Shown: positions 1 to 9,032, counted from the stretch's first letter. The stretch: 42,120 nt of DNA from Puia sp. (GCA_031292515.1 JARLGZ010000143.1:1-42120); one strand, 5' to 3'. Translations and numbers: made by a program. Notes: a model not told the origin generated them from the sequence alone.

Positions 1-102
1 ACCCATATAATATGATAATCACACTTATAGACAACATGGGACTGCTTCCTATATTTGCTCATACACCAAATGTAAGCATTCGGCACAGCCCCGAATACAC
101 CA

Positions 103-121
103 CCACCGCCAAAGGCGGTGG
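103..121. repeat. Short GC-rich hairpin next to a disrupted gene start
   Basis: A perfect 8-bp inverted repeat, CCACCGCC and GGCGGTGG, flanks an AAA loop. The hairpin is GC-rich in an AT-rich setting and lies just before the point (about 133-136) where the downstream reading frame opens. Hairpins of this kind (CCGCC-AAA/TTT-GGCGG) are common at the ends of IS200/IS605-family elements and in REP-like repeats. No transposase is visible in the window, so a mobile-element scar is inference. Confidence 0.5.
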
Positions 122-135
122 GTCTCTATGTTTGA

Positions 136-1206
136 CTAGAAAGAAAAAGCTATCGCGACAACGATCTTTTCGATTTTGAAATTACGATCGACGGGGTCCC
201 TACCAAATTAGATCTCAAAACCAATAATTATTACACAGATTATGCGTCCACAGGACGGGAGCCTCTTACCAGAAGGCTCATCGCGCAGAATGCCGCTTAT
301 CCCGGCCCCGACTGGAGAAAGTTCTTTCCGATGCTTGTACCGCATACGCAAATCGGTCAGGGCAAGGAAGCATATGGCTTTGGCATTACCAGCAGTATAG
401 ATTTCAGGAGAGATATTGGCACCAACCGGTCGGCCTACATGTTAACCGCCTTCCCCTATGGAGAAAACCTGGCCTTCATGAGCTCCCCAAAATTATGTAA
501 GTTGAGGGAGGGGGCTGAAGAGGGATTTTTTCTGGACATAAAATACAAAGGAAACAGCCTCACTGCCAAGAATGGCATTGAGCTCGGCATATTTGGCGAA
601 TGGCAGGGGAAGAAGACAGTCAAAACTGTTATCCTAAACGGCCGCCCGACGATAAAGGGAATAGGCCCTTTCTCCTGCATCGCGTCATTTCAAATGGACC
701 GGCAATACTTTGATTGGTTCGATGGAGAAATTTCGATTAAAGTGGGAAAAAACGAATTTAAAACACCTGTTCTGGATGCGACCAAAAAGAATGTAAATAT
801 TCCCTCCACGACAGAACTCGTATTCCACGCCGAAGACTTTTGCAATCTTATTCTACCCAATGATTACAAAATGTACGTCATTGGCTGGACTATGAAGTCG
901 GACTTCTTGCAGAACTGCCTCAAATATCCCGGATGGGTATGGCCTAAAGATAGTGTGGATAAATTTCGTAATCAGCCCTGGTCACAAATTACCGAACGAG
1001 ATAAGACCTCTCTCACAAGAGCTGGATTTGCCGATCACATCCACCGACGTCCTTCCTCCATTAAGGCAGGATGGCTGAAAACCAATGGCAGAGGAGGGGG
1101 GGCCTGCTGTTATGTATTTCCCAATATAGGACGCAATGGAGGAATCCGGGAGACGAATTTGTACGTTTTACCACAGGATTTAAGTAGCTTTACAGATCTA
1201 ATTTAA
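136..1206 (+). CDS. Unrecognised protein upstream of a DNA methyltransferase; 5' end disrupted (possible restriction partner)
   Basis: The frame is open from 136 to the stop at 1206 and reads as convincing protein throughout, but it has no ATG before 331. Starting at 331 would discard 65 well-formed codons. Another frame starts with ATG at 36 and runs into this region, and joining the two frames near 130-140 requires a single-base shift, giving a product of about 389 residues. The gene is therefore either frameshifted or cut at its 5' end, possibly by whatever left the hairpin at 103-121. I recognise no domain, signal peptide or membrane segment. The C-terminal part is rich in Trp, Gly and aromatic residues. 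Only 9 bases separate its stop from the methyltransferase start, so the two are probably one operon. A type II restriction enzyme or other methyltransferase partner is the natural guess from context but has no motif support. Confidence 0.55.
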   Translation, partial: LERKSYRDNDLFDFEITIDGVPTKLDLKTNNYYTDYASTGREPLTRRLIAQNAAYPGPDWRKFFPMLVPHTQIGQGKEAYGFGITSSIDFRRDIGTNRSAYMLTAFPYGENLAFMSSPKLCKLREGAEEGFFLDIKYKGNSLTAKNGIELGIFGEWQGKKTVKTVILNGRPTIKGIGPFSCIASFQMDRQYFDWFDGEISIKVGKNEFKTPVLDATKKNVNIPSTTELVFHAEDFCNLILPNDYKMYVIGWTMKSDFLQNCLKYPGWVWPKDSVDKFRNQPWSQITERDKTSLTRAGFADHIHRRPSSIKAGWLKTNGRGGGACCYVFPNIGRNGGIRETNLYVLPQDLSSFTDLI

Positions 1207-1215
1207 TGAGCGATT

Positions 1216-2688
1216 ATGTATGAATTAGGCTTCAATGCAGATGTCGAGAGCGAGAAAAGTCTGGGTAAAAAGTCTCCCGGCCCACCTAATCGAATGAATG
1301 ATTTACCTTATAAAGAATGGATGAAATATCAGAAGAGTTTTTTTCGGGTGTCGAAGGCGCAAGAGACATACCGGGAAGCTATAGAATTCTTTACCAAGGA
1401 GCAATGGGAAGATGGCACCCCTTCTCAAACCCTGCTCATCGCGCTGGATACTACGCAAGAATTCACATTTTCATCCTCCAAACGAATAGTACATAGGAAA
1501 CAGGGCATTGGCACGGGTTATGCGCTCTTAAACCTGCTCGATGAATATATAGCCCAAAATAGTGTCTTTGATTTCATCATTATTGATTTTAACACCTGGT
1601 CTGACCAAAAAGAAGTAGATAACCTTATCAAAGCCCAAAGCCAGGTGCTTTCAACTTCCATCCGCAAGCTACTCATTGACAAAAGATACTGTTTATTTTT
1701 GGTGGATCAGGCCCCCTCATCAACACGCTGTTGGGAGTTCTCCGTGGCTTTACGTGGCCCGCTACTACTAAGGGATGAGAAAATCGGCCTAAGAGGGCCA
1801 CAGGATTCCATTTTATATACCCTGATCCTACAGGCCGCGGACGATGAGCGCACCCAGCAAGAGCTACCGTCCAATAAGCCCTTTACCAACAAGAAAATGA
1901 ATTTCCCGACATGGATCATCCCAAAGGTAAAACCCAGGAAGAAAAATGAGATCCTTCATCCGGCTAAATTCCCTGAACCCCTAATTGAGGATTTTATAAA
2001 GCTATTTTCGAAAAAGGGAGACACGATCATCGATCCCATGGCGGGCACTGGTAGCACTGTCATTGCCGCACTCGAATGCCATCGGAATGGCTATGGTATT
2101 GAGTTAATGGAGGAATTTGCCCATATAGCCAGCTCTCGAGTGAAAGACGCCATGTCTATTTCTACCCTTTTTGATGACCCAACCAAAGCTAATACAGGTA
2201 AAATCATTCGGGGCAATTCTTCTCGCCTAAAGGATCTCGTGGAACTCAACAACCTTACTTTTAACTATTCGGTGACCAGCCCCCCCTATTGGTCCATGCT
2301 GTCCAACAAAGGAAGTGAGAACCAGAAGAAGCGGCGCGACCAGAACCTCAAATTGACCTATTCGGAAGACAATCCGGATGATTTGGGCAATATTCACGAT
2401 TATGACCAATTTGTAGATACTCTCGTAGACATTTACAACACGCTCAGTGAAAAGCTTGCGCCCGGCTCCATCCTAACAATCATCGTGAAAAATATTAAGC
2501 GCGAGCATGTTGTATATCCACTGGCCTGGGACCTCACCTTCCGTCTTTGCAAAGAGGGTGGCAAGTATACTTATATGGGTAATACCATGTGGTGTCAAGA
2601 TGATGTTGGCCTTAAGCCATTTGCTGTGGGGATACATTGGGTCAGCAATACCCTGCATCAATACTGCCTCCACTTGAAGAAAGCGTAA
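1216..2688 (+). CDS. Amino DNA methyltransferase (N4-cytosine or N6-adenine)
   Basis: A 490-residue SAM-dependent DNA methyltransferase that methylates an exocyclic amino group. The SAM-binding motif DPMAGTGS is at residues 273-280, preceded by a motif-X-like stretch (HPAKFPEPL) about 20 residues earlier. The catalytic motif TSPPYW is at 354-359. The S-PP-Y-W form is typical of N4-cytosine enzymes but also occurs in N6-adenine ones. The motif order X-I-IV fits the gamma-like arrangement. Residues 1-230 form a long N-terminal region without a recognised motif and may hold target recognition. It follows the disrupted gene at 136-1206 by 9 bases, as expected for a restriction-modification or methyl-directed defence pair. 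All key motifs are intact, so it may persist as a solitary methylase if its partner is dead. Confidence 0.85.
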   Translation: MYELGFNADVESEKSLGKKSPGPPNRMNDLPYKEWMKYQKSFFRVSKAQETYREAIEFFTKEQWEDGTPSQTLLIALDTTQEFTFSSSKRIVHRKQGIGTGYALLNLLDEYIAQNSVFDFIIIDFNTWSDQKEVDNLIKAQSQVLSTSIRKLLIDKRYCLFLVDQAPSSTRCWEFSVALRGPLLLRDEKIGLRGPQDSILYTLILQAADDERTQQELPSNKPFTNKKMNFPTWIIPKVKPRKKNEILHPAKFPEPLIEDFIKLFSKKGDTIIDPMAGTGSTVIAALECHRNGYGIELMEEFAHIASSRVKDAMSISTLFDDPTKANTGKIIRGNSSRLKDLVELNNLTFNYSVTSPPYWSMLSNKGSENQKKRRDQNLKLTYSEDNPDDLGNIHDYDQFVDTLVDIYNTLSEKLAPGSILTIIVKNIKREHVVYPLAWDLTFRLCKEGGKYTYMGNTMWCQDDVGLKPFAVGIHWVSNTLHQYCLHLKKA

Positions 2689-2701
2689 TTTTCAAAAAAG
2701 A

Positions 2702-3194
2702 AAATAGCACCGACGAATCTATTCTACTGCAGACAATCTGTATTGCTATCAAAGAATCAATCAAATCAAAGAAGACTCGATTTACACCTCCACGAGCTCT
2801 TTGAAGCTTATTCACAGCTGCAAGAGCATACAATACCATGAAAACACAGAGCTTAACTATATTCATCATCATGAGCTATTTGCCATTTATACTCATCACC
2901 TTGAATTCAATTTTCAATGGAAAAACTGATGAAAGACTATTACCAAAAATCCTACGAATTGCCGAAATACCTACGCATGAAATCTGCGGGTGTGTGGTTC
3001 TGATTTTTGAAGAAATATGAACCGGATGTTTTTTATAGCCTTGTTGATAAATATCTTGCTTCTTTTATAGGAATAAACGAATCGACTTCTAGCAAGTTAA
3101 AAAATGGGAAGAAGAATTAGAAGAACAGGCAGATTTAGTTCTCACATTCGATCCAACTATTGTGTATCTGATGTCAAACAACCTTTACGAATAA
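2702..3194 (+). pseudogene. Decayed gene of unknown function in several frames
   Basis: Protein-like sequence continues through this stretch but changes frame. One frame runs from about 2702 to a stop near 2928 and includes HENTELNYIHHHELFAIYTH. A second frame takes over at an ATG at 2917 (MEKLMKDYYQKSYELPKYLR), is broken by an in-frame TGA at 3000-3002, and continues KKYEPDVFYSLVDKYLASFI. At the run of six A residues near 3099-3104 the sense passes to a third frame (WEEELEEQADLVLTFDP) that ends at a TAA at 3192-3194. Two frameshifts and one nonsense codon make a relic the simplest reading. No family is recognised. Its position behind the methyltransferase suggests a former third member of the cassette. 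Confidence 0.55.
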
Positions 3195-3382
3195 GAGTAT
3201 TATTTATCAAAACAACCGCATTTGTCTCACAATCGGACTTGATCTCGATATAGATGGATACTAACTTGTGTAGGATATAATCTTCATTTGACACAATTAT
3301 CCCTCTTGAAACAGCAAAATAGGATAGTCTTCGGACAAAGACTCAGACCAGAAAACATATACTTATATCTAAACCAGTTATC
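3195..3382 (+). other. Gene-free stretch upstream of the first DUF6520 gene
   Basis: About 190 AT-rich bases between the relic and the first small secreted-protein gene. It presumably holds that gene's promoter. It lacks the conserved leader found before the other two DUF6520 genes, and I see no convincing -33/-7 pair. Confidence 0.4.
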
Positions 3383-3649
3383 ATGATAAAAGCGAAAGTC
3401 TTCCTATCCGGAATCATCGTAATGGCTATTGTTGGGGGAGGTCTCGCCTTCAAAGCCAGGAATTATTCCCAATCCTATTGCATCGCATCTATCTATAATA
3501 TACCGGGATTATGCACAAGTTATTTTGGTACGAATGGCGCAGCCAGACAGGCTACAACAGGCACTTTGTATTTCTTTACCACCACTTGGGATATACTAGA
3601 TTGCCCATATACCATTTGCCCTTTCGTCGCTCGATTAACAAAGGAGTAA
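3383..3649 (+). CDS. Small secreted four-cysteine protein, DUF6520-like (copy 1, divergent)
   Basis: An 88-residue protein. It has a basic start (MIKAKVF), a hydrophobic core with GGGLAF at residues 19-24, and a short mature part, so it is a signal-peptide-bearing exported small protein. It carries four cysteines. The first two are 10 residues apart, against 7 in the other two copies, and the second two have the shared C-x4-C spacing. The ending RLTKE is shared with the copy at 11678. The N-terminal pattern and size match the DUF6520 family of Bacteroidota, whose function is unknown. It lies 110 bases upstream of a second copy on the same strand but lacks the conserved leader, so it is probably the older or more divergent paralogue. 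Confidence 0.75.
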   Translation: MIKAKVFLSGIIVMAIVGGGLAFKARNYSQSYCIASIYNIPGLCTSYFGTNGAARQATTGTLYFFTTTWDILDCPYTICPFVARLTKE

Positions 3650-3691
3650 CAACAGCATATATTGTTTACTGAATTGATCAAATATGATCTT

Positions 3692-3759
3692 CAACGTGGG
3701 GATGCCGAAAACCACCAGAATAGAGTAGGCATATTCTATACTTTTTAAAACTCATCATT
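3692..3759 (+). promoter_or_regulatory. Conserved leader of DUF6520 gene, copy A
   Basis: Sixty-eight bases directly before the start codon are nearly identical to 11609-11677, including the block AACGTGGGGATGCCGAAAAC at 3694-3713 and AATAGAGTAGGCAT further on. Conservation of non-coding DNA up to the ATG in both copies suggests a promoter and/or a structured 5' leader. GTGG/CCAC and TGCC/GGCA segments could pair. Confidence 0.6.
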
Positions 3760-4026
3760 ATGAAAAAAGCAAAAACTACGCTCTTCGCATTAGCCGTTGT
3801 AGCTATCGTCGGCGGGGCACTCGCATTTAAGGCCAAGACATTTGCGACGTTCTACTGCACCGCAACTGCAAACGGCGTCTGCAAGACATCTCTTGGTGCC
3901 AATGGCCAAGGGAATCTAACAACAGCGGCTACCATAGCTTCTGTTTTTTATACGACTACCAGCAATCCCGCTGCCTGTAATAGCGCTGTTTGTACACAAC
4001 AAGCAAAGTTAGTATTCGAACAATAG
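3760..4026 (+). CDS. Small secreted four-cysteine protein, DUF6520 family (copy 2)
   Basis: An 88-residue exported small protein starting MKKAKTTLFALAVVAIVGG, with a GGALAFKAK boundary that fits signal peptidase cleavage near residue 22-25. The mature part is Thr/Ala/Asn-rich with four cysteines in the pattern C-x7-C ... C-x4-C. Four evenly paired cysteines in an exported protein suggest two disulfides. It is very similar to the copy at 11678 and shares its leader, N-terminus and cysteine spacing. A strong terminator follows at 4111-4146, and a convergent S9 peptidase lies just beyond. The DUF6520 family has no assigned function. The neighbourhood (thioredoxin lipoprotein, MauE-like protein, peptidases) points to redox maturation and processing, which is inference. 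Confidence 0.82.
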   Translation: MKKAKTTLFALAVVAIVGGALAFKAKTFATFYCTATANGVCKTSLGANGQGNLTTAATIASVFYTTTSNPAACNSAVCTQQAKLVFEQ

Positions 4027-4110
4027 TCTGAAATAAAAGATTGTTATTACACTCATTTATGAAAAACGTCGAGTGATTTTGAGCATCAGCCAGGGCTATT
4101 CACAATTTTT

Positions 4111-4146
4111 AATGGGATGACAGGAGGCTCTGTCATCCCATTTTTA
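4111..4146 (+). terminator. Intrinsic terminator after DUF6520 copy 2
   Basis: A perfect 13-bp stem (4111-4123 with 4130-4142, core GGGATGACAG/CTGTCATCCC) has a 6-base loop and runs into TTTTTATT on the plus strand. On the minus strand it follows the peptidase stop but lacks a T-run, so it mainly ends the plus-strand transcript. Confidence 0.85.
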
Positions 4147-4149
4147 TTA

Positions 4150-6933
4150 TCAGGGTTCATTGACCATATTCGATCCATAACCCATATCTATACCTTTTAG
4201 ACGAGCAGGAATTCCTCTCGTCATCCAAGTGGGAGCAGGCGCATCTTTTAGGTAGTGATCAAAAAATTGTGTCACCCGGATCGTAAAATCTTCTGCTTCC
4301 TTGCCAAAGACTGCGTGTCCGCCATGATCATATTGCAGCAGCCACACCTTTTTACCAAGTCTTCTTAATGCGATGAAGAACTCTATTGCCCGCTCCCAAT
4401 CGTTGTCCGCCTTGCAATAGTATATTAACAAAGGGCTCGTTATTTTGTCCGCCTGAAAGATCGGAGAGTTTTGGATCCACCGCTCCGGATGCTGCCACAA
4501 GGTTGACTGCATATCTCCACGTTCGCTGGTTTCCAGCCAGTTATCCCCAAAACCATCCAACGCAAGAGAATTGCTGATAAGATCTACACCATTATGACCG
4601 GCTGCACCCGAAAGAACTGCAGCAAACTGGTGCGTGTGCGTGACCAAGTAATTAGTCTCCGTTCCACCCAAACTATGACCTGAAATAGCCATTTTATGAA
4701 TATTTACATATGACTGCGTCGATAGCATCCGAACTGCTGAGAGGATCGTCGTACATACGCTTGGGCCCATTTCTCCATCCTTGTAATAGAAGTCCGGGGT
4801 AAGCACGAGATAACCACGGCTCACAAACCAGGGAATGTTAATGTGAGCGCTCCCTGTGTACTCCGGTTGTGGATATTCATAGACCCGGTGGGACAGCTGC
4901 TGGTAGTAGTTAATCAAAACCGGGTATTTTTTTCGAGGGTCGAAATCTTCCGGCTTGTACAATACCCCCTGTGCATTGATTCCATCGGGTTGTTTCCAGG
5001 ACACTAGCTCTGTAGTAAGCCAGTTATACCTCCGTTGTGGCTGGAGATCTGTTAAGGGCTGATAGTGTATAAAGTCATGGGTCAGGAAATAGTTCGGCGC
5101 CTCGGTAGCCGTACAACGCAACAACAGCCAGCTATTGGCTTGCGCAGCTTTTAATGGTTTTAAATTCGGAGCAAATTCATTGGAATTGATATTCATTGTC
5201 CAAGACTTATGCCAAAGTGTCCAAGGACCCATCGACAGTAATATCGGGCTATGATCACCGGAAATGAGCAGTTTGTAAAAGCCGTTATATTTTGTCTTTT
5301 TATCAAATGCCACCAACAGCAGTGTATCCTTTCGGTTGTAACAGGTAATATTATCATTAAAAAACATATAATAATCATCGACAACCCGCAAGCGAGTATG
5401 ATGCAGTCGTCCATAGCCACCTGTAATGTTAATTGGACCACGTCCTTTCAAGGACAACTTCCAGATATCGTAGTTATCCCCCACCAATACGGCCGTATCT
5501 TCAGGCATCCATCCCACCAGACCAACAGCAATCGAATTACCTGGGGCAAACCCTTTGCCGGGTCTATACGTAAATTCATCGGACCAGGCTAACGAGCGAG
5601 CCGGGATGCCGGACGATATCTTACGAATCCTGCCAGTCAAAAGATCATAGCTAAAATAATTACCGTCCTGATCTGCATCATAATAGATCAGGTAATAGCC
5701 ATCGGGTGAAAATGCAAACTCACTGTACCCCTCTGTTCTCAGGGGCGTCCGGGATCCGTCCCGTAGCGAAACCAGCCAGTTGCTATCCGGGCGTCGAAGC
5801 CAAAACCGATCTCCTCCGTTATTATTACGGCCGACAACCACGTAGTCTCCCGCAGGCTGCCTTGCCTGAATAGCCTCCAAGTCATGTTCCAATCGAATTA
5901 CTGCACCTCCTCCCGCAGCTACGACTGCCGTGTAAACCACAGGAGAGCCATTTTTTAATCGATAGAGTTGCGCGGATTGAAGCAGGCTGTCTTTATAACT
6001 CCAAACATCCACGCTGATTGCATCCGGAGAGGGTCTGGGCAACACTTCATGGTTTACCAGCCCTAAATAGATATATCGACCGTCACCGCTAAACTGTATC
6101 CCATTGCCATCTAGTGACAAATTCCCGTCAAGACCTGCAGAGGAGGATGTGTCACTTATCCGATATGCCGGCTTAGTCATACCAGCTGCAAAGTACCACA
6201 GGGTATTCAGGGTTCGTTCACCTTGGGTTTCACCAGTCATGAAAGCCACTTGTTTCCCCGCACGATCCATTCCATACGATTTTAACATAATATTCGATTG
6301 CTTTAAACCAGACCAGACAATCGAGCATTTTCCATCCGGCAGTGAAATCCATTGCAACGAAACACCAACTTGACTGTCGTTCTTATTACCTACCTGCTCC
6401 TTGTATTCCGATTTTAATAGCAACCGATCTTCTTTTTCATTGAATATATACTCGGAAACTCCCTCAAACCGGCGCTCTCGACCGTTACGCATATCCCGAA
6501 GAACCATTTCTTGTGCCGGGGCTACCAGATAATATATCAACCAACCGCCTGCTGGTGTTTGCTGGACAGATCCAACGCCAATAAGATACGACACATCTGA
6601 GCTTCCTAATGACAAAAAAACAAGGGTATCCGCGTCTTTGTATATAAATTGTCGGCTATCGGCAGAAAAAAAACCACCCGACAATCCCGCAAACTCCTTT
6701 CTCCAACCTCCGTCCACAGCCTGCACGATCATCGTCCGACTACCTATTGGCTCATTTTCAATACTATACATCATAAAATGACCGTCTGGGCTGATTGCTG
6801 AAAAAGGACTCATAACCGGCCAATGATTGATAGCCGCACTGTCAATAACCGGTTTTGAGATGGGCACAGTAGAGTTTTGCCCAAAAACCAATCCATTAAG
6901 ATTAAACAGAAATGCAAATAATGTATACCTCAT
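4150..6933 (-). CDS. Secreted prolyl-oligopeptidase-like (S9) serine peptidase, copy 1
   Basis: A 927-residue exported peptidase of the alpha/beta-hydrolase S9 type. A signal peptide ends near FGQ (residue 19). Residues of about 40-600 form a beta-propeller-like region with repeated 'FSPDG/FSADSR' blade motifs. The C-terminal hydrolase begins near 'GVLYKPEDFDPRKKYPVL', with the nucleophile elbow GHSLGG (Ser754), an acid candidate in CKADND around residue 835, and a His in DHGGHAV (His870 or His873). In the S9 family the propeller gates access, so small peptides are the expected substrates. The gene is convergent with the DUF6520 gene, ending 124 bases beyond it, and is a full-length paralogue of 12094-14850. 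The pairing with a small secreted protein at both sites suggests a functional link, but cleavage of that protein is inference. Confidence 0.85.
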   Translation of the reverse strand: MRYTLFAFLFNLNGLVFGQNSTVPISKPVIDSAAINHWPVMSPFSAISPDGHFMMYSIENEPIGSRTMIVQAVDGGWRKEFAGLSGGFFSADSRQFIYKDADTLVFLSLGSSDVSYLIGVGSVQQTPAGGWLIYYLVAPAQEMVLRDMRNGRERRFEGVSEYIFNEKEDRLLLKSEYKEQVGNKNDSQVGVSLQWISLPDGKCSIVWSGLKQSNIMLKSYGMDRAGKQVAFMTGETQGERTLNTLWYFAAGMTKPAYRISDTSSSAGLDGNLSLDGNGIQFSGDGRYIYLGLVNHEVLPRPSPDAISVDVWSYKDSLLQSAQLYRLKNGSPVVYTAVVAAGGGAVIRLEHDLEAIQARQPAGDYVVVGRNNNGGDRFWLRRPDSNWLVSLRDGSRTPLRTEGYSEFAFSPDGYYLIYYDADQDGNYFSYDLLTGRIRKISSGIPARSLAWSDEFTYRPGKGFAPGNSIAVGLVGWMPEDTAVLVGDNYDIWKLSLKGRGPINITGGYGRLHHTRLRVVDDYYMFFNDNITCYNRKDTLLLVAFDKKTKYNGFYKLLISGDHSPILLSMGPWTLWHKSWTMNINSNEFAPNLKPLKAAQANSWLLLRCTATEAPNYFLTHDFIHYQPLTDLQPQRRYNWLTTELVSWKQPDGINAQGVLYKPEDFDPRKKYPVLINYYQQLSHRVYEYPQPEYTGSAHINIPWFVSRGYLVLTPDFYYKDGEMGPSVCTTILSAVRMLSTQSYVNIHKMAISGHSLGGTETNYLVTHTHQFAAVLSGAAGHNGVDLISNSLALDGFGDNWLETSERGDMQSTLWQHPERWIQNSPIFQADKITSPLLIYYCKADNDWERAIEFFIALRRLGKKVWLLQYDHGGHAVFGKEAEDFTIRVTQFFDHYLKDAPAPTWMTRGIPARLKGIDMGYGSNMVNEP

Positions 6934-7478
6934 AATTTAGTCAATTAGTAACTTCATTTTGATCCAATTACACTAAATACGATTAAGAAATCAATTTAAC
7001 CAGTCCAACTATCGGCATCAAGGAAACAGACCTAAAAAAGATATTATCTTAACAAAACGGCCTAAATCCGTTATAGATAAACCTAATCACGATATAAGAG
7101 ATCTTTAGTTGTATCAGAGACAAAATAATCGTCTTAAATGTTCTTTGGGAAAATAAACCTCATTTAGGATATTCTTAAACTTGATCCCGATATTCACAAG
7201 GGATAACTTGCATCAAGATCAAAACACAAATTATCTAAATCCTCTTCAACAATAGTTTGGTTTAGGCAGGATTTTTAGCAATCCCTGATTATACACAGCT
7301 CGGTCGGCGATGGCCACTCAAAAACAGTACAAACGGGGTACGAATAAGACATTTTTTAGGGACGGAAAATGTTGGTTGAGTGCCCGCCGCCGAGTTTTTC
7401 CTAATATAAGCAGTGACTTAAAACGGGTAACCCAAAATAATATTTGTGATTTTGTTTTGATTATTCTCAAAAACTCAT
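6934..7478. promoter_or_regulatory. Divergent intergenic region between peptidase 1 and the redox/membrane operon
   Basis: This 545-base AT-rich stretch must hold the promoter of the minus-strand peptidase and of the plus-strand operon starting at 7479. The first 70 bases next to the peptidase align recognisably with 14851-14925 upstream of peptidase 2 (shared TAACTTC, CCAATT-CAC, TAATACG-like blocks and a run of ATTTAAC-AGT). The peptidase promoter was therefore duplicated with its gene. No additional gene is seen here. Confidence 0.5.
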
Positions 7479-9032
7479 ATGCATAAAACAGATTTAATAT
7501 CTCAGCAACAGCAACCCTCATTTCCTGCCTTCAAAAACTTTCTATTCAAAGATCGTAGTAATAAAAATATTATAGGGCTGTCTCTTATCGCGATTGTCAT
7601 ACAATTTTTGATATTCAAGTATTTCTATCCTTTCGCAAGCTATATTCATGGTGATTCATTCGTCTATCTGGATACCGCCTATCAAAATCTAAGTATTAAC
7701 AGTTATATGATCGGATACTCCATGTTTATTCGAGCTTTTAGCGTCTTTAGTTCCTCAGATGTCGCTTTAGTGTGGTTTCAATATCTCCTTTTACAATCCA
7801 GTGGACTCTTCTTTCTATTTACGTTATTTTATTTCTACGATCAACCCAAATGGGTCAAATCATTATTGGTTTGCTTCCTGGTTCTGAATCCTATGTTCCC
7901 GTATATGGCGAACCTAATATCCAGCGATTCCCTATTTGCCTCTCTAAGTCTAATCTGGTTCTCCCTGCTTTTGTGGATCATCCATAAACCGAATAATATT
8001 TTAATAATTTGGCACACAATTATCATATTCATTGCTTTTACTGTCCGCTACAACGCTTTAATCTATCTCCTAATTGCCGGAATAGCCTTCGTTCTATCAA
8101 ACCAAACGTTTTGGAAAAAAATTATTGGTCTCAGCGCGAGCATACTCGTTATTGGCCTATTTGTAGTACACACCGGGAATGAGTACAAAAAACTAACAGG
8201 GACCTGGCAATACTCGCCCTTTGCCGGTTGGTTATGGTCTAATAACGCAATGTATACATACCGCTACGTTGATAGTTTACATAGAAAACCTGTGCTGAAG
8301 AGATTTCAGGCATTAGACAATATGATTCGCGCATACTTCGATAGCACAAGAGATGTTAAAAAATTCCCGCTGGAGTCAGCAATGGCCAGCACTTTCTATA
8401 TGTGGTCCCCCGGCTTACCCCTTTATGACTATCGGGACAAGCTGTTCAAAAAAGACTCTATATCTTCCGATTTTAAAAAATGGGCGACGATGGGTCCAAT
8501 CTATAAAGACTATGGCCTATACATTATCAAACAATATCCCCTTTATTATCTGAGATATTTTCTATGGCCAAATGCTAACAAATATTATGCTCCACCGGTC
8601 GAATTCCTGGAGAGCTACAATTCCGGAAAAGACAGTGTCGCTCCGATCGCGGCAATCTGGTTTCACTATAACAGCTACAAGGTAACTACAAGGACGAAAG
8701 ATCCAAAAACAAAAATGTTGGATTTCTACCCCATTCTATCCGGGATGATCAACATGGTAATGTTGTTTAGCCTGTTGTCTTACACATATTTAGGCGGATG
8801 GAAGCAAAACATACCACTTAGAAAAGGAATGTTCCTGGGAGTATCGGTGTGGCTTTTAAATGCGGGTTTTACCATTATCGCATCGCCAGCAGCCCTGAGA
8901 TTCCAATGTTTTCCAATTATTCTCACAACAGTCTATACAATTATTCTCATAGGATGGATATTAAAATTGGCAACGGAGAAAGAACCAATTCAACGCGACG
9001 ATCAATTTGTCCTAAACAAGGTATTAAAATGA
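7479..9032 (+). CDS. Multi-pass membrane protein, GT-C glycosyltransferase-like, copy 1
   Basis: A 517-residue integral membrane protein with roughly ten or more hydrophobic segments. The first segment (about residues 31-50) is followed by a periplasmic-type loop with an acidic motif, YIHGDSFVYLD (Asp59). This resembles the catalytic first loop of GT-C enzymes such as GT39/ArnT-like transferases, which use lipid-linked sugars. A soluble region around residues 250-400 (WQYSPFAGWLWSNN, then KKDSISSDFKKWA and FLWPNANKYYAPP) is shared with the paralogue at 9493. The stop overlaps the MauE-like start (ATGA), so the genes are translationally coupled. Glycosyl transfer is inferred from topology and the acidic loop only. 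It could equally be an undescribed polytopic family that works with the redox proteins in the same operon. Confidence 0.65.
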   Translation: MHKTDLISQQQQPSFPAFKNFLFKDRSNKNIIGLSLIAIVIQFLIFKYFYPFASYIHGDSFVYLDTAYQNLSINSYMIGYSMFIRAFSVFSSSDVALVWFQYLLLQSSGLFFLFTLFYFYDQPKWVKSLLVCFLVLNPMFPYMANLISSDSLFASLSLIWFSLLLWIIHKPNNILIIWHTIIIFIAFTVRYNALIYLLIAGIAFVLSNQTFWKKIIGLSASILVIGLFVVHTGNEYKKLTGTWQYSPFAGWLWSNNAMYTYRYVDSLHRKPVLKRFQALDNMIRAYFDSTRDVKKFPLESAMASTFYMWSPGLPLYDYRDKLFKKDSISSDFKKWATMGPIYKDYGLYIIKQYPLYYLRYFLWPNANKYYAPPVEFLESYNSGKDSVAPIAAIWFHYNSYKVTTRTKDPKTKMLDFYPILSGMINMVMLFSLLSYTYLGGWKQNIPLRKGMFLGVSVWLLNAGFTIIASPAALRFQCFPIILTTVYTIILIGWILKLATEKEPIQRDDQFVLNKVLK

